NCBI GenBank assembly: GCA_039819115.1
Contig: JBCBST010000166.1
Span: forward strand, 1 to 5,889
DNA: 5,889 nucleotides
Direction: 5' to 3'
Source: JBCBST01 sp039819115
GTDB taxonomy: Bacteria; Bacteroidota; Rhodothermia; Balneolales; Balneolaceae
Part shown: piece after piece, positions 1 through 5,264 of the stretch
How the letters are laid out: every line of letters begins with the position of its first letter
Numbering within the stretch: the stretch's first letter is position 1
Notes under the pieces: model-generated
The model's database searches: none
The model's input: the letters and a program-made list of their open reading frames with translations, nothing else
What the model was told of the DNA's origin: nothing
Program-made: the position numbers and the translations under genes

Positions 1-115
1 GAATCCAATTCTTATCCGACTCCGAAATCGGTATAACTATTCCAAATATGCTAATTATGAAAACTAACGTAAGGGAAACAAAGACTAGTAATCCGGTTTT
101 TATCAGTTTATTCAT
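1..115 (-). CDS. Partial small membrane-anchored or secreted protein (N-terminus only)
   Basis: An ATG at 115-113 on the minus strand opens a frame of 38 codons that runs off the left edge. The peptide begins MNKLIKTGLLVFVSLTLVFI and continues hydrophobic to about residue 30, then turns polar (SESDKNW). A short positive N-terminus (two lysines) followed by a long apolar stretch is what a signal anchor or signal peptide looks like. No cleavage or lipobox motif is visible. It has the same strand and AT-rich composition as the next three small genes, so it is probably another member of that array. No Shine-Dalgarno sequence is seen upstream, as is normal in Bacteroidota. Function cannot be assigned because only the N-terminus is present. 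Confidence 0.5.
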   Translation of the reverse strand, partial: MNKLIKTGLLVFVSLTLVFIISIFGIVIPISESDKNWI

Positions 116-263
116 TCTATTACAGCTACAGTAATCTCTAAAGATCTAAAGAAATTCACCTTGTTCCCAAGCCCTGACTTCATCGTGGCACCTCAATGAT
201 CTTATAAAAGCTTTCGTAAATCTGATAGATGGCAGAAGCCAAGTCCTATCTTGATGAAGTAAT
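116..263. other. Spacer without a gene
   Basis: This is the left part of the 424-base gap between the partial gene and the 98-residue gene. It has no credible coding sequence. A 21-codon frame starts at 229 on the plus strand but ends inside the following repeat. The rest of the gap holds the long repeat, a gene remnant and a terminator, listed separately. Confidence 0.5.
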
Positions 264-386
264 TCAAAGATTCAATTTCCCATGGCAACGGTAAGCAGGA
301 ACTTACCTACCATAGATATGGCCTGCCTGCCGTCAGGCAGGCTTTTAGACTGCATTCTGAAGGAGGGCCTTCGGAACAAGGGGAAC
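264..386. repeat. Dispersed intergenic repeat, copy 1
   Basis: This copy matches 1834-1936 in the same orientation. The first 26 bases (264-289) are identical to 1834-1859. A second exact block of 28 bases, 334-361, equals 1885-1912, and the match fades after a shared CTTCGGAAC. Between the blocks, copy 1 carries about 20 extra bases, which complete the palindrome at 321-342. Both copies lie in spacers, not in genes, so this looks like a non-coding dispersed element or the shared boundary of inserted cassettes. Confidence 0.85.
321..342. repeat. Perfect GC-rich palindrome (REP-like hairpin)
   Basis: The arms GCCTGCCTG (321-329) and CAGGCAGGC (334-342) are perfectly complementary around the loop CCGT. 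It sits inside repeat copy 1; copy 2 keeps the right arm but has a changed left arm. Weaker versions of the same palindrome occur in the other spacers of this region (near 972, 1355 and 1790). There is no T-tract, so it is not an intrinsic terminator. Confidence 0.8.
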
Positions 387-482
387 CTCCCACCCGAAGA
401 TAAGGCCACCGTTAAGAAGCTCCTCAAAGCCTTCTCGGTGTACTCCAAGATCGAGCGCACCCAACAGGAAATTTCCTTCTAA
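379..482 (+). pseudogene. Possible 3' remnant of an XRE-type regulator gene
   Basis: A plus-strand frame enters from repeat copy 1 and ends at TAA 480-482. Its last part reads NLPPEDKATVKKLLKAFSVY, followed by SKIERTQQEISF. The pattern 'LPxEDKxTVxKLLxAF' resembles the C-terminal helix that follows the helix-turn-helix domain in many XRE-family regulators; this is recognition from memory. No helix-turn-helix lies upstream, since that stretch is the repeat, and the nominal ATG at 282 is inside the repeat. The segment is more GC-rich than the adjacent small genes and is followed directly by a strong terminator, as expected of a real gene end. I read it as a leftover 3' end after recombination. 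It could also be a chance frame. Confidence 0.35.
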
Positions 483-486
483 ACAT

Positions 487-523
487 AAAAAAGGTCCCAG
501 CGGACGCTGGAACCAGTTTTTTT
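487..523. terminator. Bidirectional intrinsic terminator
   Basis: The stem arms GGTCCCAGC (493-501) and GCTGGAACC (506-514) pair with one G-T wobble around loop GGAC. Six A's (487-492) stand on the left and seven T's (517-523) on the right, so both strands have a stem followed by a U-tract. It lies 17 bases after the minus-strand stop at 540 and a few bases after the plus-strand stop at 482, so it can end both transcripts. Confidence 0.85.
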
Positions 524-539
524 AGTTCCTACGCTTGCA

Positions 540-836
540 TCAGATGGGAGAATAATATTGCATGTAAACCCATTCTTTTAGCCTTTCAAGTTTATTTGAT
601 TGTTCTTTTGTTACAATAGCTTCCTCCTTGAATGTTTCAATGCTTGGAATATCTGCAGATACCTCTGATGTAATTTCTTTGAGCAGTTCCACTTCTTCCT
701 CACTTGGTTGAGAAGAAAAATAGATTCTCAAAACATACGAAGATGAATTATAATCAATGGTAATTGCTTTCATGTTTGGTGTTATAGCACCAAGTAAAGC
801 TCGTTGAGTTGCAAGTAATACTAATGATCTTTCCAT
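540..836 (-). CDS. Small conserved hypothetical protein, 98 residues
   Basis: The gene starts with ATG at 836-834 and ends with TGA at 542-540. The protein looks soluble and alpha/beta: a helix with the motif RALLGAITPN (residues 12-21), strands KAITIDY (23-29) and YVLRIYF (34-40), an acidic helix EEEVELLKEITSEVSADIP (46-64), then a third strand and a charged C-terminal helix. From memory the motif plus two strands and an acidic helix match a widespread family of about 100-residue proteins of unknown function, often found in accessory regions and beside toxin-immunity genes. That link was not tested. It is AT-rich, unlike its GC-richer spacers, and is followed by the terminator at 487-523. 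It has its own spacer upstream, so it is not tightly coupled to the next gene. An immunity or antitoxin role is speculative. Confidence 0.75.
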   Translation of the reverse strand: MERSLVLLATQRALLGAITPNMKAITIDYNSSSYVLRIYFSSQPSEEEVELLKEITSEVSADIPSIETFKEEAIVTKEQSNKLERLKEWVYMQYYSPI

Positions 837-932
837 TTTAGTTTTCCTTTACTTTGTGGTACTCATCTTCCCTGACCCATTCTTCTCCGTTCCATACCTA
901 TCGTCCTTCTTCCATACCACTCACATTAATAT

Positions 933-949
933 CGTTCTCACTGTCTTCG
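933..949. repeat. 17-base exact spacer repeat, copy 1
   Basis: CGTTCTCACTGTCTTCG occurs here and at 1295-1311 in the same orientation, in two adjacent spacers of the small-gene array. An exact 17-base pair is not expected by chance in a window of this size. Confidence 0.75.
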
Positions 950-992
950 ATGGAAATGTTTTTCTGGAAGTCTGCCGGCATGGAAGGGAACT

Positions 993-1220
993 TCATCTTG
1001 ATTCACGTGTGGATGGACTTAGTTTTTCTTTAGCCGATTCTAGAGCTTGCAAAAAATCTATGTATGCAAAGCTAATCTTATTATTACTTGTATATAAATC
1101 TAACTGCAAATGGTCGTCATCATAATTTAATTCAGTAATCATCAGACCCTTGTACCAAATCTCAGCAACTAATCCCTCTCGATCAGGCACATCAGCAATT
1201 ATTACTTCAAAGTTTTTCAT
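993..1220 (-). CDS. Small conserved hypothetical protein, 75 residues
   Basis: The gene starts with ATG at 1220-1218 and ends with TGA at 995-993. The protein begins MKNFEVIIADVPDREGLVAE. It follows a pattern I recognise from a common small family of unknown function: a first strand ending in 'ADxPDxExLVAEI' (residues 9-21), a short hairpin with a polar turn (NYDDD, 32-36), a strand LQLDLYT (38-44), and a final helix FLQALESAKEKL (56-67). The conserved part ends at about residue 67. The last residues, SPSTRESR, probably come from the gene boundary reading into spacer. There are no membrane segments or signal peptide. It is AT-rich and lies alone between two related spacers. No activity can be inferred. 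The conserved pattern argues that it is a real gene. Confidence 0.75.
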   Translation of the reverse strand: MKNFEVIIADVPDREGLVAEIWYKGLMITELNYDDDHLQLDLYTSNNKISFAYIDFLQALESAKEKLSPSTRESR

Positions 1221-1294
1221 TCTATAAATCCTATGAATTTTCCCTTTTCAGCGGAATAAAGGGTTCGTTGTCTATTAGGGATATTAACTTCTCC

Positions 1295-1311
1295 CGTTCT
1301 CACTGTCTTCG
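1295..1311. repeat. 17-base exact spacer repeat, copy 2
   Basis: This is identical to 933-949. It lies about 70 bases beyond the start codon of the 75-residue gene, whereas copy 1 lies about 100 bases beyond the start of the 98-residue gene. In each case it sits in the spacer upstream of a gene on the minus strand. Confidence 0.75.
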
Positions 1312-1340
1312 TTGGGAAGGAGGAGAAGGTTGAGCACAAG

Positions 1341-1386
1341 CGTATACTGAAACAAGCCTGCCTGTCGGCAGATAGGTTCAACAAAG
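1341..1386. repeat. Degenerate palindromic spacer element, copy 1
   Basis: The segment has the order CGTATACTGAAAC, then GCCTGCC, TGTC, GGCAG, then a GTTCAACAAAG tail. The same order recurs at 1774-1825 in the next spacer with substitutions and small indels. The middle forms a short GC-rich hairpin related to the palindrome at 321-342. Similarity was judged by eye. Confidence 0.45.
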
Positions 1387-1418
1387 ACTGTTTGCATTAG
1401 GGTGAGGAGTTTGGCCTC

Positions 1419-1721
1419 CTAGATTGGAACTAACCAATCGGGAATGAATTGATAATGAGCTAAAATATATAATGCAAAAAATATAAATAAACCGACTAAA
1501 TATACTTTCATTCTTTTTTTCTTATCCTCTATAACTAATGACATGAGTGTAAGAACTACTATATTAAAAATTAGTGACGGAATATATACAAAGAATTTGT
1601 ATTCATAGTCAGGACCAATACCTCTCAGAAATATTAAAATTATGTTCACGTTTCTAAAAATAGAGAACAGCATTATATTTGAAATAATAAATATAATTGG
1701 ATTTCTTAGAAGTTTTTTCAT
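1419..1721 (-). CDS. Small three-helix membrane protein, 100 residues
   Basis: The gene starts with ATG at 1721-1719 and ends with TAG at 1421-1419. The sequence shows three apolar stretches long enough to cross the membrane, at about residues 8-31, 44-64 and 72-90. They are separated by a short acidic or polar loop (GIGPDYEYK, 34-42) and a strongly basic loop (EDKKKRMK, 65-72). By the positive-inside rule the basic loop should be cytoplasmic, putting the first loop outside. I recognise no catalytic motif and no named family. It is very AT-rich, like its neighbours, and has its own related spacers on both sides. The consistent membrane pattern and clean start support a real gene; function is unknown. 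Confidence 0.65.
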   Translation of the reverse strand: MKKLLRNPIIFIISNIMLFSIFRNVNIILIFLRGIGPDYEYKFFVYIPSLIFNIVVLTLMSLVIEDKKKRMKVYLVGLFIFFALYILAHYQFIPDWLVPI

Positions 1722-1773
1722 TCACTCTTATTGTTGTCAGTTTTCTCTTCATTCAGAACGTCCTCATTGTGAA

Positions 1774-1825
1774 CGTATTTCCTGAAACGTGCCGGCCGGA
1801 CGTCAGGCGGATACAAACACCAAAG
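1774..1825. repeat. Degenerate palindromic spacer element, copy 2
   Basis: It runs CGTATTTCCTGAAAC, then GCCGGCC, GGACG, TCAGGCGG, then ATACAAACACCAAAG. It is the counterpart of 1341-1386, with the same flanks and a related GC-rich centre. It lies just before dispersed repeat copy 2, so this spacer is a composite of two repeat types. Confidence 0.45.
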
Positions 1826-1833
1826 TGAGGCAC

Positions 1834-1936
1834 TCAAAGATTCAATTTCCCATGGCAACCGGAAGCAGGAGCTTGCCTACCGGACAGGCAGGCTTTTAGA
1901 CTGCATTCTGAAAGAGTATCTTCGGAACGAGGGGAA
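1834..1936. repeat. Dispersed intergenic repeat, copy 2
   Basis: This is the counterpart of 264-386, in the same orientation and about 1.57 kb away. Exact blocks of 26 bases (1834-1859) and 28 bases (1885-1912) are joined by a diverged middle. After GGGGAAA the two copies part: copy 1 continues into the regulator remnant and copy 2 into non-coding sequence. The two copies bracket the three complete small genes. Confidence 0.85.
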
Positions 1937-2217
1937 ATAAGAGCTCCAGTTTTATAGCTTATAATCGGCTTTTATTCATCAGTTTGAACGGTGATCAAAA
2001 AAACATTTATCTACCCCCTCTAATTAAGCGCCCAAATATGTCCGTAAATGACCGAGGATGTCCAAGAATGTCCGAGCATGAAACTGGCACCTTTTTTACA
2101 GCCTTAAGAAAAACCTGGCTATCTGGATTTTAAATATTTGGGACTTAAGCCCTTCTTTGAACAATGAATGCTTTAATTTTTCAGCTTTAAGAGTATCATA
2201 TATTCAATTTTTGTGAC
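1937..2217. other. Gene-free gap downstream of the Fic gene
   Basis: Together with the spacer from 1722, this makes almost 500 bases without a convincing gene. It holds the 10-base tandem array at 2031-2080 and a near-palindrome GGGACTTAAGCCC at 2140-2152. No clear intrinsic terminator for the Fic gene is visible. A 31-codon plus-strand frame starting at 2038 is a by-product of the tandem array. Confidence 0.5.
2031..2080. repeat. Five tandem 10-base units
   Basis: The units are CCCAAATATG, TCCGTAAATG, ACCGAGGATG, TCCAAGAATG and TCCGAGCATG, giving the consensus TCCGWRNATG. Every unit ends in ATG and the spacing is exactly 10 bases. On the minus strand each unit reads CATNNNCGGA-like. A 10-base period puts each unit on nearly the same face of the helix, which would suit a protein-binding array. 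The array ends about 138 bases downstream of the Fic stop codon. Its role is unknown. Confidence 0.7.
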
Positions 2218-3705
2218 TTAAGCCGTTGTAGGAAGACGCAATCTTATCCCTTGATTATCTGCAAGAGTTGGATCCATGAACGCATTCGTTTTTCGCAGGT
2301 CTTGCATTGATTCTTCATAGGTCAACCAACTTACACTTTGCGTATACTTTTGTGCAAAATCCAGGGTTCTAACAATGGGGTTTGCTACATGGTTTTGTGT
2401 TAAGGCTTTCAGAGCACTGAGGTAGTTGCTTCGATATATCGTTGGGATAATTATTTTTTGTTCTTGTGCGGCCACCAGCTCGGCATTCATCATAATCCGG
2501 GCCGCTCTACCATTCCCCTCGGTAAAGGGATGTACTTCACTGACCAAAAACATCATATACACTGCTTTATCAAAGGGCTCTTCTAAACCTTGGTAGATTT
2601 CAAACCCTTTCTTGAGTGTACCCACGACAAGATCAGGAGCTACAAAATGGGTGGTTCCGGCAACATTGGCTTTTTTCTTGAACTCTCCCGGGTTCTTATC
2701 AGGTCTGAGTTCCATAAAGATGGCATGTCGACGCTTTAAGAGTTGAAGAAAATGATCGAAATCTTGAGGGGTGATCATCATCTCATCATAGTTCGAGACG
2801 ATACGGTACGTACCCAATACATCATGAGCATCTTGTGGTCTCTCTACGGGTATTTCATTGTTGAATACAATGTCTGCCGCTTCTTCAACTTCAAACTCAG
2901 TCCCTTCGATAAAGTTTGAGAAATACGCTTCAAAAAATGAAAGATTTGTTGTTTCAGCTGTTGAAAGCTCTGATGATGAGCGAATATGAGGAGCAGTTTC
3001 CCTAAGTGTTGTAAACAGTGCATTGAATACGTCCAGACGATCCGAATCATAGGGTATTCCCACTTTTCGCGCTTTTCCAGTTTCACTGACCAATTTAGCA
3101 TCTTTCGTCCCAAACAAGCTTCCGATAAGTTCATTGAGTTGGTTGTATTCCTCATCCATATCCAATGCTTTAGATACTGTAAGGGCATCATCACGGAGTT
3201 TGTTCAGAGCATTGTCACCTTTCAACCTTAAATAAGCATCCAAACGCTCTTCCATTTCTTTTCTACTGAGTGTTCTTGCTACACCTGATCTTGCTCTTGA
3301 AGGTCTCATATTCTCTATATAGGCACGAGGAATAGAGCTTAGTTTAATGCCATTGATGAAGTCGCGGTCACTCTCTAAGGGTTTATGTCCTTTTCTGGGG
3401 TGGAATGTGATTCCAGGTAATTCAATCTTTCTTTTCTTCTTCGAAATCAAAAAAACCGAACCATCACCAGCTGGCTTATTTTCGAGTGCTGTTCGATCCG
3501 CTATTAGGGCATCCGGATAATACTCTTTAAGCAAATAATACAAATTGCGCTTCACGATCACTTCAGCATCATCCCTAAGGTTTTTCGTGTACAAACGGGA
3601 ACCAATTTTTCTCAACTTGCCCTGTTCAACAGCTTGATAAACAGAAGCCGAGATAGCAGTATTGGATACAAATACTTCTGGCAAGTCATCTAAAAAACTG
3701 GACAT
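2218..3705 (-). CDS. Fic-domain protein with AbiEi-like N-terminus (class II, probable AMP-transferase)
   Basis: The protein has 495 residues, from ATG 3705-3703 to TAA 2220-2218. Residues 1-60 look like a winged helix of the AbiEi type (GKLRKIGSRLYTKNL at 29-43), followed by the AbiEi-like signature LIADRTALENKPAGDGSVFL (67-86). Residues of about 135-240 form a helical linker. The Fic part starts near 250. S263-N-F-I-E267-G268 fits the inhibitory (S/T)xxxE(G/N) motif, placed before the catalytic core as in class II. A flap region lies at about 340-360, and the catalytic loop H392-P-F-T-E396-G-N-G-R400-A-A-R403 is complete. Fic enzymes of this type usually transfer AMP from ATP to a hydroxyl side chain; H392 is the general base, and E267 would block productive ATP binding. 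All key residues are present, so the enzyme should be active once relieved. It is a stand-alone gene with no separate antitoxin beside it. Target protein and trigger are unknown. Confidence 0.93.
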   Translation of the reverse strand: MSSFLDDLPEVFVSNTAISASVYQAVEQGKLRKIGSRLYTKNLRDDAEVIVKRNLYYLLKEYYPDALIADRTALENKPAGDGSVFLISKKKRKIELPGITFHPRKGHKPLESDRDFINGIKLSSIPRAYIENMRPSRARSGVARTLSRKEMEERLDAYLRLKGDNALNKLRDDALTVSKALDMDEEYNQLNELIGSLFGTKDAKLVSETGKARKVGIPYDSDRLDVFNALFTTLRETAPHIRSSSELSTAETTNLSFFEAYFSNFIEGTEFEVEEAADIVFNNEIPVERPQDAHDVLGTYRIVSNYDEMMITPQDFDHFLQLLKRRHAIFMELRPDKNPGEFKKKANVAGTTHFVAPDLVVGTLKKGFEIYQGLEEPFDKAVYMMFLVSEVHPFTEGNGRAARIMMNAELVAAQEQKIIIPTIYRSNYLSALKALTQNHVANPIVRTLDFAQKYTQSVSWLTYEESMQDLRKTNAFMDPTLADNQGIRLRLPTTA

Positions 3706-3730
3706 TAGAAACCTTTCTCTGAGCTTTTTA

Positions 3731-3770
3731 TTTAATTTTTAATAATTAAACTAATATATATTTAATTTTC
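3731..3770. promoter_or_regulatory. AT-rich repeated half-sites upstream of the Fic gene (possible operator)
   Basis: TTTAATT (3731-3737) and AATTAAA (3744-3750) form a perfect inverted repeat with a 6-base spacer. A second direct copy, TTTAATTTT, begins at 3761, exactly 30 bases (about three helical turns) from the first. The group lies 26-65 bases upstream of the Fic start. AbiEi antitoxins bind inverted repeats at their own promoter, and this Fic protein has an AbiEi-like N-terminus, so autoregulation here is possible. The very AT-rich setting makes chance repeats likely, so this is weak. Confidence 0.25.
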
Positions 3771-4056
3771 GGGTATTAATATCAGAAATATTGATAATTA
3801 TTCCCATATCAACACATCGGTGTGTCTTGAGAAACCGCACCTATTTTTCATTATGTAAAATACGATTCGGCATGTATTGTCCGTAGGCATCATCCAAGGG
3901 TGGGTGATAATAAGTAAACGTCGTCGGACCAAAAAAGAAGGGAAGGTGAATGATAACAACGTTGATGAGGGCTGAATTGGATATGAACATCCCATCTGCA
4001 ATGCATTGTTTTGATACCTACATTGAATAGCAGAACTATAGAATTACACTTCACGA
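3771..4056. other. Gene-free gap between divergent Fic and GNAT genes
   Basis: With the stretch from 3706 this is a 351-base gap that must hold the promoters of two divergent genes. A small imperfect dyad (TATCA at 3780-3784, TGATA at 3792-3796) is present. Two minus-strand frames of 67 and about 49 codons overlap in the middle. Neither has a recognisable motif and they compete for the same bases, so I do not call either. No clear TTTG / TAnnTTTG promoter of the Bacteroidota type could be fixed. Confidence 0.45.
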
Positions 4057-4530
4057 GTGACGGAGACACCTATCATATCATTCCGAAGGGCTGATATACA
4101 CGACCGGGAGACGTTGAACACCATCAGCTTCACCTCGAAGGGGTATTGGGGTTATCCCACATCCTGGATGGAACAATGGAGGGATGAGTTAGCTCTTGAT
4201 GCAGTTCAGTTTTTGGAACAGCACATACTCATCATAGAATATGGCCAAAAACCCATTGGGTTTTCTTCTCTAGTGGAACATACTGACCGCTACGAACTAC
4301 TCCATTTGTGGATTTTGCCGGATTATATTGGCAAGGGTTTTGGCAAGAAATTACTGGATGAAACGATTCGGACCTTCGTCAAGACCGATAAAGAGATCGT
4401 GGTTGAAGCTGATCCTCATGCGGAATCATTTTATAAAAAGCAGGGATTTGTAACCGTTGATAAGGTGGAGAGCTTTCCGAAGGGTAGATTCTTACCGGTG
4501 ATGAAGAAGGACCACCGTAGCAGACTGTAA
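4057..4530 (+). CDS. GNAT-family N-acetyltransferase, 157 residues
   Basis: The gene starts at GTG 4057 and ends at TAA 4528-4530, with TAG directly after. The GTG is chosen because an in-frame TAG at 4039-4041 limits the gene and the first strand of the fold (IISFRRADIHD, residues 6-16) follows at once. The acetyl-CoA-binding core is clear: strand LLHLWILPDY (81-90), then the pyrophosphate loop I-G92-K-G94-F-G96-K-K-LL, fitting xxGxGxG/A though the usual leading Q/R is tyrosine or isoleucine. The late motif ADPHAESFYKKQGF (118-131) carries the conserved tyrosine (Y126) that often acts as general acid. The SKGYWGYPTSWM stretch (27-38) is typical of a subgroup of small GNAT proteins. The acceptor substrate cannot be told from sequence. 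It is convergent with the DNA-repair pair and stands alone. Confidence 0.92.
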   Translation: MTETPIISFRRADIHDRETLNTISFTSKGYWGYPTSWMEQWRDELALDAVQFLEQHILIIEYGQKPIGFSSLVEHTDRYELLHLWILPDYIGKGFGKKLLDETIRTFVKTDKEIVVEADPHAESFYKKQGFVTVDKVESFPKGRFLPVMKKDHRSRL

Positions 4531-4606
4531 TAGGGAGTTTACTCCGGTAAAGGCTATTCGATTTTTACTTTATAACTATAAACATACAATCAGGAGAACT
4601 CTTTAG

Positions 4607-4735
4607 CTGTCATCCTGAGCACTCAGGCTTGCCTCCCTTTGGGAGAATCACAACGTTGATGGAGATCCGAGCAGGCTTAAACGAATGTTTATCTTTTTAA
4701 ACCAATCAGATTCCTGCCTCCGCAGGAATGACGCA
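4607..4735. repeat. Palindrome-rich intergenic element
   Basis: Three perfect hairpins lie close together in the gap between two convergent genes: CCTGAG/CTCAGG (4614-4627, 2-base loop), CTCCC/GGGAG (4633-4645) and ATTCCTGC/GCAGGAAT (4710-4729, loop CTCC). The wording 'GTCATCCTGAGC ... ATTCCTGC..GCAGGAATGAC' resembles a dispersed intergenic repeat I recall from many Bacteroidota genomes; there is no second copy in this window. The last hairpin lies beyond the stop of the methyltransferase gene but has no clean T-tract, so it is at best a weak terminator. Confidence 0.6.
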
Positions 4736-4790
4736 GTTATATCATTGCATAACTTTACATACTGAGGTTTTCCGGTCTAAGAGTATGCTC

Positions 4791-5264
4791 TTACAACAGC
4801 GTTTTACCGGCAACCCGCTGTTCATGCACCAGCAACCATCTCTTACGCTCCATCCCACCTCCGTATCCGGTGAGTGAACCGTTGGAGCCGATGATGCGGT
4901 GACAGGGCACAATAATGTTGAGTACATTTTGCCCGTTGGCTGCTCCGACTGCCCGTACCGCTTTTGGGTTATTGATCTTTTTGGCCTGTTCTCCATAGGT
5001 AGCCGTTTCACCAAAAGGAACCGGGAGTAGCGCGTTCCAGACTTGTTCCTGAAATGCGGTCCCATTAAATCGGAGGGGTACATCGAATTCCGTTCGTACT
5101 CCGTTAAAGTACTCTTCCAGTTGCGTTTTGCATTGATCCGTCACTGCATTGGGGCGAATTTCCACTTCATCCCAATCAAACAAAATTTTAAGTACCACAT
5201 CTTCATCAGCCTCAATGGTCAGTGCTCCTATCGGAGAATCAAGCCGATCATAAAATAGGTTCAT
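4791..5264 (-). CDS. ogt: Methylated-DNA--[protein]-cysteine S-methyltransferase
   Basis: This suicide repair protein moves the alkyl group from O6-alkylguanine (and O4-alkylthymine) in DNA to its own cysteine. The family signature is complete. Numbering from a longer start at 5276, the arginine finger lies in RAVGAANGQN (108-117), the active site is IIVPCHRIIG (C125 acceptor, H126 its partner), and the GSLTGYGGGMERKRWLL region (133-149) and HE (151-152) follow. The N-terminal half (DRLDSPIGALTIEADED) is the usual ribonuclease H-like domain. I choose the ATG at 5264-5262 (157 residues): it overlaps the stop of the upstream glycosylase as ATGA, and MNLFYDRLDSPIG is a normal N-terminus. The start at 5276 would add only METI. 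The size fits the Ogt/MGMT family without an Ada domain. Translational coupling to an AlkA-type gene makes a two-gene alkylation-repair operon. Confidence 0.95.
   Translation of the reverse strand: MNLFYDRLDSPIGALTIEADEDVVLKILFDWDEVEIRPNAVTDQCKTQLEEYFNGVRTEFDVPLRFNGTAFQEQVWNALLPVPFGETATYGEQAKKINNPKAVRAVGAANGQNVLNIIVPCHRIIGSNGSLTGYGGGMERKRWLLVHEQRVAGKTLL

Noticed and set aside
229..294. 21-codon plus-strand frame beginning MAEAKSYLDEV
   Set aside because: It follows a stop codon, ends inside the dispersed repeat and is too short to support. It may be a relic, but nothing shows of what.
116..540. CRISPR array or canonical integron attC sites among the spacers
   Set aside because: There are no regularly spaced identical repeats, and no paired RYYYAAC/GTTRRRY boxes could be placed by eye. 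Only the looser cassette-like hypothesis is kept.
856..1125. 89-codon plus-strand frame across the spacer and the 75-residue gene
   Set aside because: It is antisense to a gene with a conserved pattern, has no motif of its own, and half of it lies in spacer sequence.
2038..2133. 31-codon plus-strand frame over the tandem 10-base units
   Set aside because: The start and much of the peptide come from the ATG-containing repeat units, and there is no sign of a ribosome site or known peptide.
2142..2224. GACTTAAGCC present at 2142-2151 and 2215-2224
   Set aside because: Several exact 10-base matches are expected by chance in a window this long, and the flanks differ.
2844..3231. Frames of 116 codons (minus) and 81 codons (plus) inside the Fic gene
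   Set aside because: Both are shadows of the Fic reading frame, with compositions not typical of real proteins.
3798..4001. 67-codon minus-strand frame, and an overlapping frame of about 49 codons with an apolar N-terminus
   Set aside because: They occupy the same bases, have no recognisable motif, and the stretch must hold promoters for two divergent genes. Either could be real only if homologs are found.
3956..4661. ACAACGTTGATG at 3956-3967 and 4650-4661
   Set aside because: A 12-base match with unrelated flanks is within chance expectation here.
4742..5083. 113-codon minus-strand frame overlapping the methyltransferase
   Set aside because: It is an alternate frame of a gene whose full family signature is intact.
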